NCBI RefSeq assembly: GCF_009730915.1
Contig: NC_052474.1
Span: forward strand, 6,545,501 to 6,609,500
Length of the DNA: 64,000 nt
Reading direction: 5' to 3'
DNA from: Dioscorea cayenensis subsp. rotundata
Lineage: Eukaryota > Streptophyta > Magnoliopsida > Dioscoreales > Dioscoreaceae
In this document: positions 23,080 through 34,019 of the stretch, one piece after another
How positions within the stretch are numbered: the first letter of the stretch is position 1
How the letters are laid out: every line of letters begins with the position of its first letter
Made by a program: the position numbers and the translations under genes
The notes under the pieces: generated by a model
What the model was told of the DNA's origin: nothing
The model's database searches: none
The model's input: the letters and a program-made list of their open reading frames with translations, nothing else

Positions 23080-24715
23080 CAGACTTTAAATAAAGGAGTT
23101 GGACCTCTCTCGGCATCATTTGAATAAGGATAAGGCAAACTAAGTGGCTTACGGGTATACCTAGAAGCTACGTAGCTTACTGCCAACCTTACGATCGTAA
23201 GTAGATTCCAGAGAACCTTGCGGGTATGCTTATGCCATAAAGAGTATTTGAGCCAAATCAGAGAACCTTATGGGTACGGCTTACGCCCGTAAGGACTATC
23301 CAAAGGAGTTTGCAACCATAGGATATGCCTGTAAAGGTATTCGCAAGAAGAAACACAGTGAAGTTTACGGTCCAGTGCTTACTGCCGTAAGTTGGACCAT
23401 AACACAAATAAAAGACCTTACATATACGTGACTTACAACCGTAAGTGGTCCCATAAGGCTCGCGACTATCTTCTCCAACTCCCTTACGAGCCACGTCCTT
23501 AAGTCTGTAAACAGCCTGTAAACAGTCGGGTATAAATAAAATTGATGAGGATTTTTAGGGCATTCTATTATTTTCTTTTGGGGCGATTCTTGGAGGCGAA
23601 GTTAGGGAAAAAATGAGATGAATCTTCAGCACTCAAGGGGCTATTTGAAGGGAGATTTTAATCCACATTCAAGGAGATTGGAGGCCCTAGCCGTCAAGCC
23701 CACCTTGGCGGAGTACATGGAAGCTTTCCTAGGGCTTCTTCGGCGATCCTCCGTCGACACGATTGAGAAGGGTGTTTTTATGTTTTTCATGTCTCCTCCT
23801 ATTATTTGGTTCTTGAATGCTTGCCCTCATGTAATAAAGGGCTAATTTATAGATGTTTGTGCATAGTTGAACACTAGGGTTTATATCATTGACATTGGTT
23901 GTTGGATCTTTGTTGCTTTAGTTATTTTCTTAATTGCATCATCTCTATTTGAATTTAATTGTGTGTTTTTATCAAATGATTTCTATTGTGGTGAGAGACC
24001 CTTAGTTTTGATACGTCTGATGTGTTGTGATGAGAAGAGATTCCCACTTAACATAGATATGTCACACTTCGAGAGGATAGTGAGTTCGCCTTTGGGTAGG
24101 GTAGTTTGGAGAGTTAGTCTCCCATAATTCTTCCAAGTGAGTTAGTGATTATCAACGTTCTCTTTGCAATCATGTGGAGTGGATTTTAGGAGAAATCGCA
24201 TTTATGCACTGTATTTGGATTAGGGGTAATCTCTTTCTTTGAGGGAGTTATCTACTTAAGAGATTATCATTAACTCACAGTGAGATTTCATAAAGTGTTA
24301 ATGCGATTGTGTAGATGTCTGTATCAGCTCTGCACCTATTCAGTTGCTATTTGCTTAAGAAATCGGGGTTTAGTATAATTTTAGAAATCTCTCGGTTTAA
24401 TTAGGATTGCATATTTAGACAACCTTTGTCCTATAGTTCATAACCCTAGATAGATGCTATGCATAAACATCGTTTCTACCCTTGATTTCTCTCCTGCTTT
24501 ATTTCCGTTCTTCTCATTTTTGTTTTTTTTTTGTTCACACACACATCACTCGATTACTCAGGCTATTTTTTGGAATTAAAGCTACCACTAGTATTCATTT
24601 TCTTCCCTGTGGACCGACACTCTGCACTTACACACACTTTATTATACGATCGGCATGTACACTTGCGTCCTTATCAACACCCTATTGTGTTGGGATTTTT
24701 GACACCCAATGGCAA
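23080..24715 (+). mobile_element. LTR retrotransposon remnant (gypsy-like LTR plus primer-site relic)
   Basis: A 1.6-kb segment with LTR-like organisation: a 5' part with several CTTAC-N-GTAAG palindromes (23145-23500), a TATA box (GGTATAAATAAAA, about 23529), then sequence ending CTGTGGACCGACACTC...TTGCGTCCTTATCAAC (24608-24684). This resembles the U5 ends of Tat/Athila-type Ty3/gypsy elements. The following TTTTTGACACCCAATGGC resembles a mutated TTTTTGGCGCCGTTGCC primer-binding site. No gag or pol follows because a LINE fragment begins at about 24730. Exact ends and target duplication not resolved. Confidence 0.5.
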
Positions 24716-24735
24716 ATGTTGTATTTGCTTCTTCT

Positions 24736-25520
24736 ATAGGTTCCTAATTGATGGAGGACAACGATGCAAGATAACGCCAACCATCTTTTAAGAGCTTTTG
24801 TCCCCAGAAAATTAGCACCTTTAACTGGCTAACCTGGGACAACAAGATCCTTACCTTAGATAACCTAGTTGCTAAGAGATGCAATAAACTACCAACAATC
24901 TCATATACCTTATGTCACAATGTGACTAAGACTGTGGATTATATTTTCATCTATTGCCCTATAGCAGTTGGTACTTGGAATCATTTCGCTCAAGTACTAG
25001 GGACATGCATAACCCAAATTCCATGTTTGACCTTTGGAATGGCTGGTGCAGGAGGCTTGGACCTGCCCGGCCATAGGTTTTTCTTGGTCCCTGCTAACAA
25101 AAGCAATTGTTTGGCAAATATGATTTAGAAAAAATGAATGCATTTTTAATTCTAAAACATACTCATTATTTTCCTTAATTCTAAGAATTAATCACTTGTT
25201 CCTCTCTTAAGGGTTTGCAGCTCCTGAGGTCAAAAAACACAAGTTGGAGGGTTCTTTCGCTGCGGTAAAGAAGAGTATACAATTTTCAAGAGCTTCCATG
25301 CCCGATCTTGATGATGGTCATCCAGGCATTCACTGGCTAACATGTAGTCCATCTTCTCTAGTTCACATTGCCCTAGGAGGATATTGTCTTTACCCTTAGG
25401 GGCATTCCTATCTTTTGTTATACTCCTGTTGTATCCACTACCAGTAGACCTTTATACTTTTTGTATTCATATTTTCAGTTATTAATGAATTTTTGGTTTA
25501 TTTATTATTTTTAAAAAAAA
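24736..25520 (+). mobile_element. 5'-truncated LINE copy (zf-RVT region and 3' tail)
   Basis: RFLIDGGQRC, then LVAKRCNKLPTISYTLCHNVTKTVDYIFIYCP, is homologous to KFLIDGGNRC and the zf-RVT domain of the LINE at 15.6-19.0 kb. The Cys-x2-Cys is changed to LCHN. It ends in a tail with TTTTTGGTTTATTTATTATTTTTAAAAAAAA at about 25490-25520. Dead copy. Confidence 0.78.
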
Positions 25521-25767
25521 ATATATTTCTTTTAGTCCTTTGAGGGGAGTAAAATTTAAAAGATTGATGTATACTGTTTATTATCTTTAAACTCTTATGC
25601 ATTCTTACCGTAAGAAAGAGCTAAACCCTCAACCTCTCATTTGGGAGGTAGATGAGTAATTATTTTACTATTGTGAACGTGATACTATTCTTAAAATATT
25701 TCCTTGTATCATCACTCTTGTTTTGCTTGGTGACCCACAACTTAATTAAGGCTTCACAAAAGTAGGA

Positions 25768-25800
<33 letters not shown>

Positions 25801-26280
25801 CGTATATATATTCTGAAAAAAATTGGCTTGCATGTAAAACCTATGTTTATAATTTCTTTGCGTGTATACCCCTCTCCCATCGTGAGAAATACTTTTTTTT
25901 TAACTTAAAATTAAGTAGTCACAACAAATGTGCAATGACAGCTTTATCTCTTAATTTTTTCCTAGCGTCCTATATGCAACTCCAGTTTTCAATAATCTTT
26001 ATATATATATATATATATCGAGTACATATGCAAGTCATATATATTATAGATTTTGCATTGATTTTCTCTTAATTCAGCTTATTGAATTCGGATCTAAACT
26101 AACCATAAAAAAATTATAAACTATTTTCTCTTACAACAGGAGAGTTAATAATTTTGAGTTTTCTAAAAATATATTACAAATTTTCATAAAATAATTATAA
26201 AATTGTATGCTTTAAATTATAGGTATAGTAGGAAATAAAACATAGAAAACAAGAACAATAATGAGTTTTAAGTAGATAGA
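25521..26280. other. AT-rich intergenic region with (TG)14 microsatellite
   Basis: (GT)n tract at 25771-25798 and a TA tract at about 26001-26019. No gene. Confidence 0.5.
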
Positions 26281-26283
26281 TAT

Positions 26284-27585
26284 TTTGACCACCAAATTAA
26301 TTCCTTACAATATATATGTAATTCTTAAAAGTTATAAATATCATTGATCGGTGATATCTTTTTAAGAAACTCTTAAACTCCTAATAAAATTTAATTCAAA
26401 TTAAAAAAAAAAGTTTTTTCTTTTTACTTTTTTAAAATAAAAAAGTTTCTAATAATTTTTCAAATCTTAATTAATTAATTTATATAATTATGTATGGCCA
26501 GCAATACAAACTTAAGGATCAATATGATATAAAATTATATTAACTTAAATTATACTGTTCTAGAATAGAAAAATATTTGCTTTGCAAATTTTAATTCATT
26601 TTATTTCTCAAATTGAGGGCAATTATATAATGTTTTGCCGATGTCATTTTTTTGTGTTAATTGACATGAAATTAATGTAGTATGTCATTGTTTCATACTT
26701 ATTTTATCACCAAATTAATTCCTTATAATCTATATATGATTCTTAAAAGTTATAAATATCAATGATCCATGATATCTTTCTAAGAAACTCTTAAACTGAA
26801 TCCTAATAAAATTTAATTCAAATTAAAAAAAAGTTTTTTTCTTTTTGCTTTTTTAAAATAAAAAAGTTTCTAATAATTTTTCAAATCTTAATTAATTAAT
26901 TTACATAATTATGTATGGCCAGCAATACAAACTTAAGAATCAACATGATATAAAATTATATTAACTTAAATTATACTGATCTAGAATAGAAAAATATTTG
27001 CTTTGCAAATTTTAATTCATTTTATTTCCCAAATTGAGGGCAATTATATAATGTTTTGCCGATGTCATTTTCTTGTTTAATTGACATGAAATTAATGTAG
27101 TATGTCATTGTTTCATACTTATTTTATCACCAAATTAATTCCTTATAGTCTATATGTAATTCTTAAAAGTTATAAATATCAATGATCCTTGATATCTGTC
27201 TAAGAAACTCTTAAACTGAATCCTAATAAAATTTAATTATCCTAATAAAATTTAATTCAAATTAAAATAAAAACAAATATAGTCTATTTGTTTTTTTTCT
27301 TTTTGCTTTTTTAAAATAAAAAAGTTTCTAATAATTTTTCAAATCTTAATTAATTAATTTACATAATTATGTATAGCCAGCAATACAAACTTAAGGATCA
27401 ATATGATATAAAATTATTTAACTTAAATTATACTGATCTAGAATAGAAAAATATTTGCTTTACAAATTTTAATTCATTTTATTTCCCAAATTGAGGGCAA
27501 TTATATAATGTTTTGCCGATGTTATTTTTGTGTTAATTGACATGAAATTAATGTAGTATGTCATTGTTTCATACTGATTTTATCT
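26284..27585. repeat. Tandem triplicate of a ~420-bp AT-rich unit
   Basis: The block ACCAAATTAATTCCTTA recurs at 26291, 26709 and 27129, giving periods of about 418 and 420 bp. Each unit contains AAATTGAGGGCAATTATATAATG, a TTTTAAAATAAAAAAG palindromic block and GTATGGCCAGCAATAC (or a one-base variant). Units are highly similar; the third carries a small internal duplication (CCTAATAAAATTTAATTAT). No coding potential. Confidence 0.9.
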
Positions 27586-28716
27586 TTGATAAATAAAAAA
27601 TATAACATATAGTAAAGAAGTGTTATTCAATCTTGAATATTTAGTATTACTACAACTTATATAATTATTATAATTTTAACGTTTAATCAACTAATTAGCT
27701 ATCCAACCTGCTCTAATGACAAAGACAATTGGAAGGATAAATTTTCAAACACCATTAAAAAAAGAATAAATAAGAAAAATAAAAAATCTAGATTTTGACA
27801 ATTTAGAAATTAATAAAAGACAATAGGAAAAGGTCACCAAGTCATTAAAAATGCCAAATTAAAACGGACACTCTATCTATAAAAGTAGATTGGAATGGAG
27901 CCACGCAACACCTCTTTTGATGCTAAAGGACTTAATTTAATTATCAAAAGTACCCATTCATTGCACTCGAAATAAAAAACAAGCATGTGATAAAAAAAAT
28001 TAAAGAAATTAATCAACATGTGAAAAAGGGGAACAATTAATTAAAATAAATTTCTTTAATTATAACTAGGATTAATATTCATGAGAAAATTTTGGTGCAA
28101 AGTTATTTATATAGAGTCCCCATCATTGAAAATCTACGGACATTTCAGGAGAATTATTAGATTACCATCAAATGCCCAAGGTCTCTTTTGTTAAACCTAA
28201 TCTCACTCACTATTTTTTCTTTTTTATTTTTTTATTTTTTTGTAGACTCTACATCTACAAATGTCTGATACACATTCGCAAAATGGCATTATCTAATATA
28301 TATATATATATATATATACTTTCTTATAAAATTAAGATTCTTAAAATATGATAGATGGAGTTAACTATTGATTATGACACATTTGCACTAAATCATTTGA
28401 TGAATTATTTATGTACAACTTTTTTTAATGTGTGGATATGTATATAATCTATAAAACATAAATAAAAGATATAAAATAAACTTAATCTATTTAATTAATT
28501 TCAAGCAAATAATAATAACTAGTTAACTTGCATATTCACACACCAACTAAGAATCACAAATTTTCCAAATAAATGGCAAGTGAGACGAAAATTAGATTGA
28601 TTTGGGATTCTGTGTATAAATACATGTAAAAGTAGGTTCATGTGCATCACCTTAATATTCATTCCTATAAATTATTATTGTACTATTGAAAAATAACTAG
28701 TCCATGTGAATTTTAA
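27586..28716. other. AT-rich intergenic region
   Basis: No ORF with coding character. A TA microsatellite lies at about 28298-28318. Nothing else recognised. Confidence 0.5.
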
Positions 28717-28859
28717 GGGCATAATTTTTTTACATGTCACTCAACTTTGGTTTTAAATTTTATTTATTAAATTTCAATTTATATCAAAATAATTATTTAT
28801 TTTTAATTTATTTTTTTGAAAGATTGCATATGAGTAATAGGATCAAATTCACCTGATGT

Positions 28860-28904
28860 TTACTCTTTTTTAATAAATTTGTGGTTTATCCATTTTATTA
28901 AAAA
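28860..28904 (+). mobile_element. 45-bp LINE stub with 11-bp target duplication
   Basis: A 45-bp insert ending TGGTTTATCCATTTTATTAAAAA, the LINE 3' terminus, flanked by TCACCTGATGT at 28849-28859 and 28905-28915. The inverted partner arm near 33125-33140 lacks the insert, giving an independent empty site. Confidence 0.85.
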
Positions 28905-29336
28905 TCACCTGATGTGACAAAAAAAAAAATCACAATCAGCTCACTTATGACACATCAACAGATGACCGTGTCATTTAAGATATCTGTGTCAGCAAAAGAA
29001 CGTCGCCACATCAGCGTCTTCCGTCGTCCTCATCCTTCACCTTCGTCCTCATCCTTCACCTAATTCAGAGATGAACACAAAAGAGGATGTAGCTTTGATT
29101 ATTAATCGAATGAGAGCAGCCATTTGTTAGCTGAGATGGTGGGTTAATGGAGGAGTGAGATACGGATCGTGGGATGTAAAATAGAAGCAACACCATCTCT
29201 TTTAGGCATGGATGGTCTACATAAGTACAAGAGAAGAAGTAGCAGGGTGTGTATCTCCATTAGAAAGGTGCTTGATGTTACCCATGTCATTAGCAACGCC
29301 CTCTTTCTCATCAGCAAGATCAAGCCCGCTCGAAGC

Positions 29337-29368
<32 letters not shown>

Positions 29369-29801
29369 ATGGTTGAAGAGAAGAAGTATATATAAATGTT
29401 TAATGTTTGTGCATGATAACTGGTGTATGGTTTCTTTCTATCTCTTTTAGGCATGGTTATATATAGTATGAAAGAGAGAAGAAAGAGAACGAGATGTTTG
29501 CATACATGCAATTATTGTATATTATAAGGAGTGATGTTTTTGAGCTTCTTTATTTTATTATGTCTTTAGTGTTTGATTTGTTGTTCTTTATGGTAACATT
29601 GTAAAAATTAATTATCATATCTCTGTTGGATCCCAACAATTATTTCGATTGAAGGACGGTGGATGTGGTGGGAATGTCATGATATGAAGTTCATGCTTAT
29701 CAAATAATTATTTTGTTGTTTTAACCACTTTATTAAGAGATAAACTCTGATTAACAGCTTTTTTTACTTTACATGTCTGCACCTTTGCTTCAAGTTCATA
29801 C

Positions 29802-30087
29802 TGTTAGAGTTAATCTTGTTATTGCATTTATGCATTAAGTTTGCAGTTATGACCCTCTTTGTTTTATAAATTTCATTTGTGTTTAAAATTATGTTAGGAT
29901 TATGTTTAGATAAGTTTGTTAGTTTGAATCTGTTTAGTTTCTTGGTGGCTAAGTAACTTAGTTTGAATTCAGTTATCAATATAAATATAAAAGATAGAAA
30001 TGCGGGGAGGTGAGATTGACCGTGTCAAAAATATTCTCTTCTTCTTTGATTGCTCTTTTGTGTTTTTTTCTCTGCTTTTTCCTAACA
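29802..30087 (+). repeat. 5' LTR of the internally deleted copia element
   Basis: 286 bp, TGTTAG...CTAACA. Differs from the 3' LTR by three substitutions and one T indel. A probable TATA region (AATATAAATATAAAAG) lies near 29980. The primer-binding site, TGGTACCGGAGC, follows directly and resembles the initiator-tRNA-Met site TGGTATCAGAGC. Confidence 0.95.
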
Positions 30088-30128
30088 TTTGGTACCGGAG
30101 CAAGGTTCGGAGTAGACACCAAAAGATC

Positions 30129-30962
30129 ATGTCGGGGTTCATCATCAAAGAGTGAAACAACCGTCGATGCGACATCATTGAAGAGCTCCAACAAGAGACC
30201 GGACGGTGACCCTCCGATGATCCGTTGCTCACGAAGAGCAATTACTCGGCGTGGGCACTCAAGATGAAGGTGTACATGTGTGCGCAAGGTGTGTGGGATG
30301 GTATTGAGCCTATTGATCCAAAGGAAGAGATAGAGACGCGGAAGGATCAGATGGCTCTTACTGCCATCTATCAGGGTATTAGCGAGGAGACGCTCCTTGT
30401 ATTGGCTGAGAAGGAGACGGCCAAGGAGGCATGGGAGATGTTGAAGACAATGCACATGGGCGCCGAGCGCGTCAAGGAGGCAAAGATCCAAACTCTGAGA
30501 AGCGAGTTTGAAGGTCTACGCATGCGTGAAGCGGAGACGGTTGATGACTTTGCAACAAAGTTGACCACAATAGTCAACAAAATTCGTGCATTGGGTGACA
30601 AGGTGGAGGAGGCTTATGTCCTCAAGAAGCTTCTTCGTGCTGTCCCTTCCAAGTTTATTCAGATTGCATCGACGATTGAGCAGTTCAGCAATCTCCAAAC
30701 GATGACCGTGGAGGAGGTCATCGGGTCACTTAAAGCTCATGAAGAGCGATTGCGGGGTTTCGAGGATGAGAAAGAAGAACACATCCTATTGACAAAGGCC
30801 AAATGGAAGGCAAGAGAAGAAGGTGAAGTTACATCGAACTCGTTGAGAGGACGAGGAGGAAACAACTGGCGTGGCCGTGGGCGTGGACGCGGACGCAGTG
30901 ATGATAGAAGTGGAATTGAAGGCACTCATCAAGAGAAGAACTTTGACAAGACCAAGGTGAAA
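30129..30962 (+). pseudogene. copia gag (UBN2 domain), frameshifted
   Basis: Gag forms the virus-like particle of the retrotransposon. The N-terminus (SSKSETTVDATSLKSSNKRPDGDPP, split between frames) runs into LTKSNYSAWALKMKVYM after a one-base shift near 30222. The main frame, 30225-30962, shows QMALTAIYQGISEETLL, AKEAWEMLKTMHMGA, VDDFATKLTTIVNKIRALG and a C-terminal Arg/Gly tract (RGRGGNNWRGRGRGRGRSD). It ends in a TGA exactly where the first Cys of the zinc knuckle is expected (stop, then YNCHYFGHYAYEC). Confidence 0.9.
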
Positions 30963-30965
30963 TGA

Positions 30966-31709
30966 TATAATTGTCATTATTTCGGTCATTATGCCTATGA
31001 GTGCAGATCCAAGAAGAAGGATGAGGAAGCCTATCTTGTGGAGAAACAAGATGATGATGATGAGCCGGCGCTACTCATGACAGAAGTATGTGAGCGCTTG
31101 CAAGACATGAAGCATGCGGCAGAGGAGATCATGTTGCATGAGATGAACATCAAGCCTAGTGTTAGAACTAAGGAAATAGTGTATGGGAACAACTTGTGGT
31201 ATCTTGACACGGGTGCAAGTAACCACATGACCGGGAGCCGAAGCCAGTTCTCAGAGTTGGACGAGACAATAGTTGGGAGAGTCAAGTTCGGTGATGATTC
31301 CGTCGTAAACATCCAAGGAAAAGGCACTGTAATGTTTCAGTGTCAAAATGGTTAGCATCATCTTCTCACAGATGTTTACTTCATACCTAGTTTGTGCAGC
31401 AATATTGTGAGTTTGGGCCAACTTGATGAGCATGGATGCGAGTCGGTGATAAAAGGAGGATACTTGTGTGTCTATGATAAAGGTGGAAGGCTATTTGCAA
31501 GGGTGAAGAGATCAAAGAATAGATTATATATACTCAGTGTTAAGGCAATACATCCTGTGTGTTTGCTTGGAGAACATGGAGATGTGGCATGGCTATGGTA
31601 TGCTTGGTATTATCATTTGAATTTTCGAGCATTGATCGTCTTGAAGAAGAATCTAGTACATGAAGAAAGGAATAAGCACATCGACATTAAATATCATTTC
31701 ATTTTGTGA
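30966..31709 (+). pseudogene. copia zinc knuckle, protease and GAG-pre-integrase, fused to RNase H tail
   Basis: Continues past the gag stop: YNCHYFGHYAYEC (three of four knuckle ligands), then YLDTGASNHMTG, the aspartic-protease site with Asp at about 31204. A TAG after CQNG (31353) breaks the frame; then CSNIVSLGQLDEHGCE and LYILSVKAI form the pre-integrase region. Around 31650 the reading changes directly into ERNKHIDIKYHF, the last conserved RNase H motif, marking the internal deletion joint. Confidence 0.88.
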
Positions 31710-31856
31710 TTGTGTTCAAAAAGGATGACATCGAAGTTGAGTACGACAAAAGCGAAGGAGCAGCTTGAAGACGTTCGACAAAAGCCTTTCATCAAGTTGC
31801 GAGATAAGATAGTCTCGAAGGACATGAGGAAGACATAACAAGATTAAGGGGGTGAA

Positions 31857-32141
31857 TGTTAGAGTTAATCTTGTTATTGCATTTATGCATTAAGTTTGCA
31901 GTTATGACCCTCTTTGTTTTATAAATTGCATTTGTGTTTAAAATTATGTTAGGATTATGTTTAGATAAGTTTGTTAGTTTGAATCTGTTTAGTTTCTTGG
32001 TGGCTAAGTAACTTAGTTTGAATTCAGTTATCAATATAAATATAAAAGATAGAAATGCGGGGAGTTGAGATTGACCGTGTCAAAAATATTCTCTTCTTCT
32101 TTGATTGCTCTTTGTGTTTTTTTCTCTGTTTTTTCCTAACA
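31857..32141 (+). repeat. 3' LTR of the internally deleted copia element
   Basis: 285 bp, nearly identical to 29802-30087. Preceded by a purine-rich priming tract (AGATTAAGGGGGTGAA) and followed by the target duplication CATAC. Confidence 0.95.
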
Positions 32142-32200
32142 CATACAACTCAAAGCTTTATTTGATTTTTGACATTCTATGATGCTGGTGGGGATACCAT

Positions 32201-32797
32201 AGGCTTGTTTAAATTAGCTTGAAAAAAAAGTATGTTTTTCAGTTTGGTAGAAGGACTTTTAAAAAAAGTGCTTATTAAAGTAAATTAAGTGTTTATCTGT
32301 ATTTTTATGTTTGGATAAGTTAATGTAGAAATACTTTTATATATGTGAAGGTATTTGGATTTGCATCCATGAAAGCACTTTTTCAATATCAAATTACTAA
32401 AATGGGCATTCATTGAGTTATTATAATATATCAACTATTATGCATTGAAAATATAGTAATTTTTATTGATAATGATAATAACAACACTAATAATAATAAC
32501 GATGATAATAATAATAATAATAATAACGATGATAATAATGGGGTTGTGAAAAGATTGGGGAAAATTCTTTATTTCATAAGGTTAACTCAGTAATTTCATA
32601 ACCCAAAACAACTTCTGAAAAATGTTTTTCCCAAAAGCACCACATGATCAGTTTATGAAAAAAACAGTATTTCACTTTTTTTTTGAGCTTCTGCTTCTGC
32701 TGAAAAGCCAATACAAACATGTTTTATTGAACCCAGAAGTGCTTAATATATATATAAACACTTTTGGCCTTCCCAGAAGCCAATCCAAATAAGTCCC
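32201..32797. mobile_element. MITE related to the one in the intron at 6.3 kb
   Basis: Left end GGCTTGTTTAAATTAGCTT and right end AAGCCAATCCAAATAAGTCC are imperfect inverted repeats. Sub-terminal AACCCAGAAGTGCTTA and AGCCAATACAAACA blocks are shared with the 6316-6642 element. Its middle includes an (AAT/GAT)n tract at about 32466-32540. It lies inside the inverted-arm composite. Confidence 0.7.
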
Positions 32798-33343
32798 ATA
32801 TGGAGGAACAAATCCAACATGATTCATAGTTTTCTTTTCCCCTCCCTACTCTTCTGAAATTTTGAATCAATATGATCATACTTGAGATGGTGTCCATCAT
32901 GCTCCTCCATTAACCCACCATCCCAGCCCAACAAATGGTTGCTCTTCATCCGCTAGTGGTTGGAGCTTCATCTTTCTTGGTGTTCATCTATGTATTATGT
33001 GAAGGATGGGGAAGAAGAAAGACATTGACGTGGCGTTCTTTTGTTGACATGGACAACTTAAATGACGTGGCCATTTGCTGATGTGCCATAGGTGAGCTGC
33101 TTGTGATTTTTTGGTGGCCACATTAGCGAATTTGATCTAGTTACTCGTTGGTAATCTTCAAGAGAAATAAATTTAAAGATGACCAGTTGAGTAATCATGT
33201 AGATGCAAATTAAAATTTGATGACCAAAATAAAATAAGACTAAAGTTGAGTGACCTACCAAAAAATAAGTAGTTTGTACCTCCATTTTACTGAGTGACCT
33301 GGCCATTGACTTTACCAAGAACTTTGCCACATTTGTTAATATT

Positions 33344-33426
33344 TATATACATCCCTTTAAACACACCAAGTTATCATTTTTAAAATTTTTAAAGCATTTA
33401 AAATGATAACTTGGTGTGTTTAAAGG

Positions 33427-33436
<10 letters not shown>
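33344..33436. repeat. Perfect 37-bp inverted repeat (hairpin)
   Basis: Arms 33344-33380 and 33400-33436 are exact complements around a 19-nt loop, with core CATCCCTTTAAACACACCAA. A (TA)n tract follows on the right. It would form a long perfect stem in either strand. It lies between two transposable elements and matches no gene. Confidence 0.92.
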
Positions 33437-33461
<25 letters not shown>

Positions 33462-34019
33462 TTTCATATATGTTAAATAAAAATTATCAAATATTTTAGA
33501 TTATACATATATTATTGGCAAATATTTTTAAATTTGGTAAATTAAATAACTATATTAATTAATGTCAAAATTAATATTAGTATTAATAATAAACATATCA
33601 TAATATTTATTTTATTTAATAAAAGTTTTTACCAAAACAAATTAACAAGATCAAACCCCAAGGCTTTTTTTTTAAAAAAAATATTACAAAAAAAAATATT
33701 TACTAAATTAGCATGTGTGGAAAACGGTAAAACTTTCCCCATTTTCAGCTTTTTTTAATTTTTTTTATTTTAAAATATAGAAAACGGGAGACACTCTCGC
33801 GTTTTCAAAATTTTTAAATTTTTTTTAATCAATAAAAATGAAAACGGGAGAGTAACTCCCGTTTTCCTTTTTTTTATTTTAAAAAAACTCATGTAGCTGC
33901 TGTTAGGTTTTAAAAATATTCTTTTTATATAATTAATTATTAATTAAAAAATAATCGTTGATATATATATATTAATCTTTTATTTTTTTAAAAAAAACTA
34001 CGAATCTCGAAAAATATTC

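Larger units (their letters stand above)
29802..32141 (+). mobile_element. Ty1/copia deletion derivative, 2340 bp, TSD CATAC
   Basis: Complete LTR-to-LTR element with perfect 5-bp target duplications CATAC at 29797-29801 and 32142-32146. The interior keeps a primer site, gag (UBN2 type), zinc-knuckle relic, protease (LWYLDTGASNHMTG), a GAG-pre-integrase stretch, and then only the extreme end of RNase H (RNKHIDIKYHF). Integrase, RT and most of RNase H are absent. A purine tract, AAGGGGG, precedes the 3' LTR. It would need proteins in trans to move. Confidence 0.95.
28717..33272. mobile_element. Composite inverted-arm (foldback-like) element hosting nested insertions
   Basis: The left arm (about 28717-29205) and right arm (about 32875-33272) are inverted copies. 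Paired blocks include GTCACTCAACTTTGG (left) against the complement of CTAAAGTTGAGTGAC (right), GGATCAAATTC against GAATTTGATCT, CAGCAAAAGAACG against CGTTCTTTTGTTG, and GGTGGGTTAATGGAGGAG against CTCCTCCATTAACCCACC. The span contains a complete copia derivative, a MITE and a 45-bp LINE stub. Without these the host would be about 1.6 kb. The class is unassigned; the ends resemble TCACTCAACTTT-type MULE or MITE termini known from plants. Confidence 0.65.
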
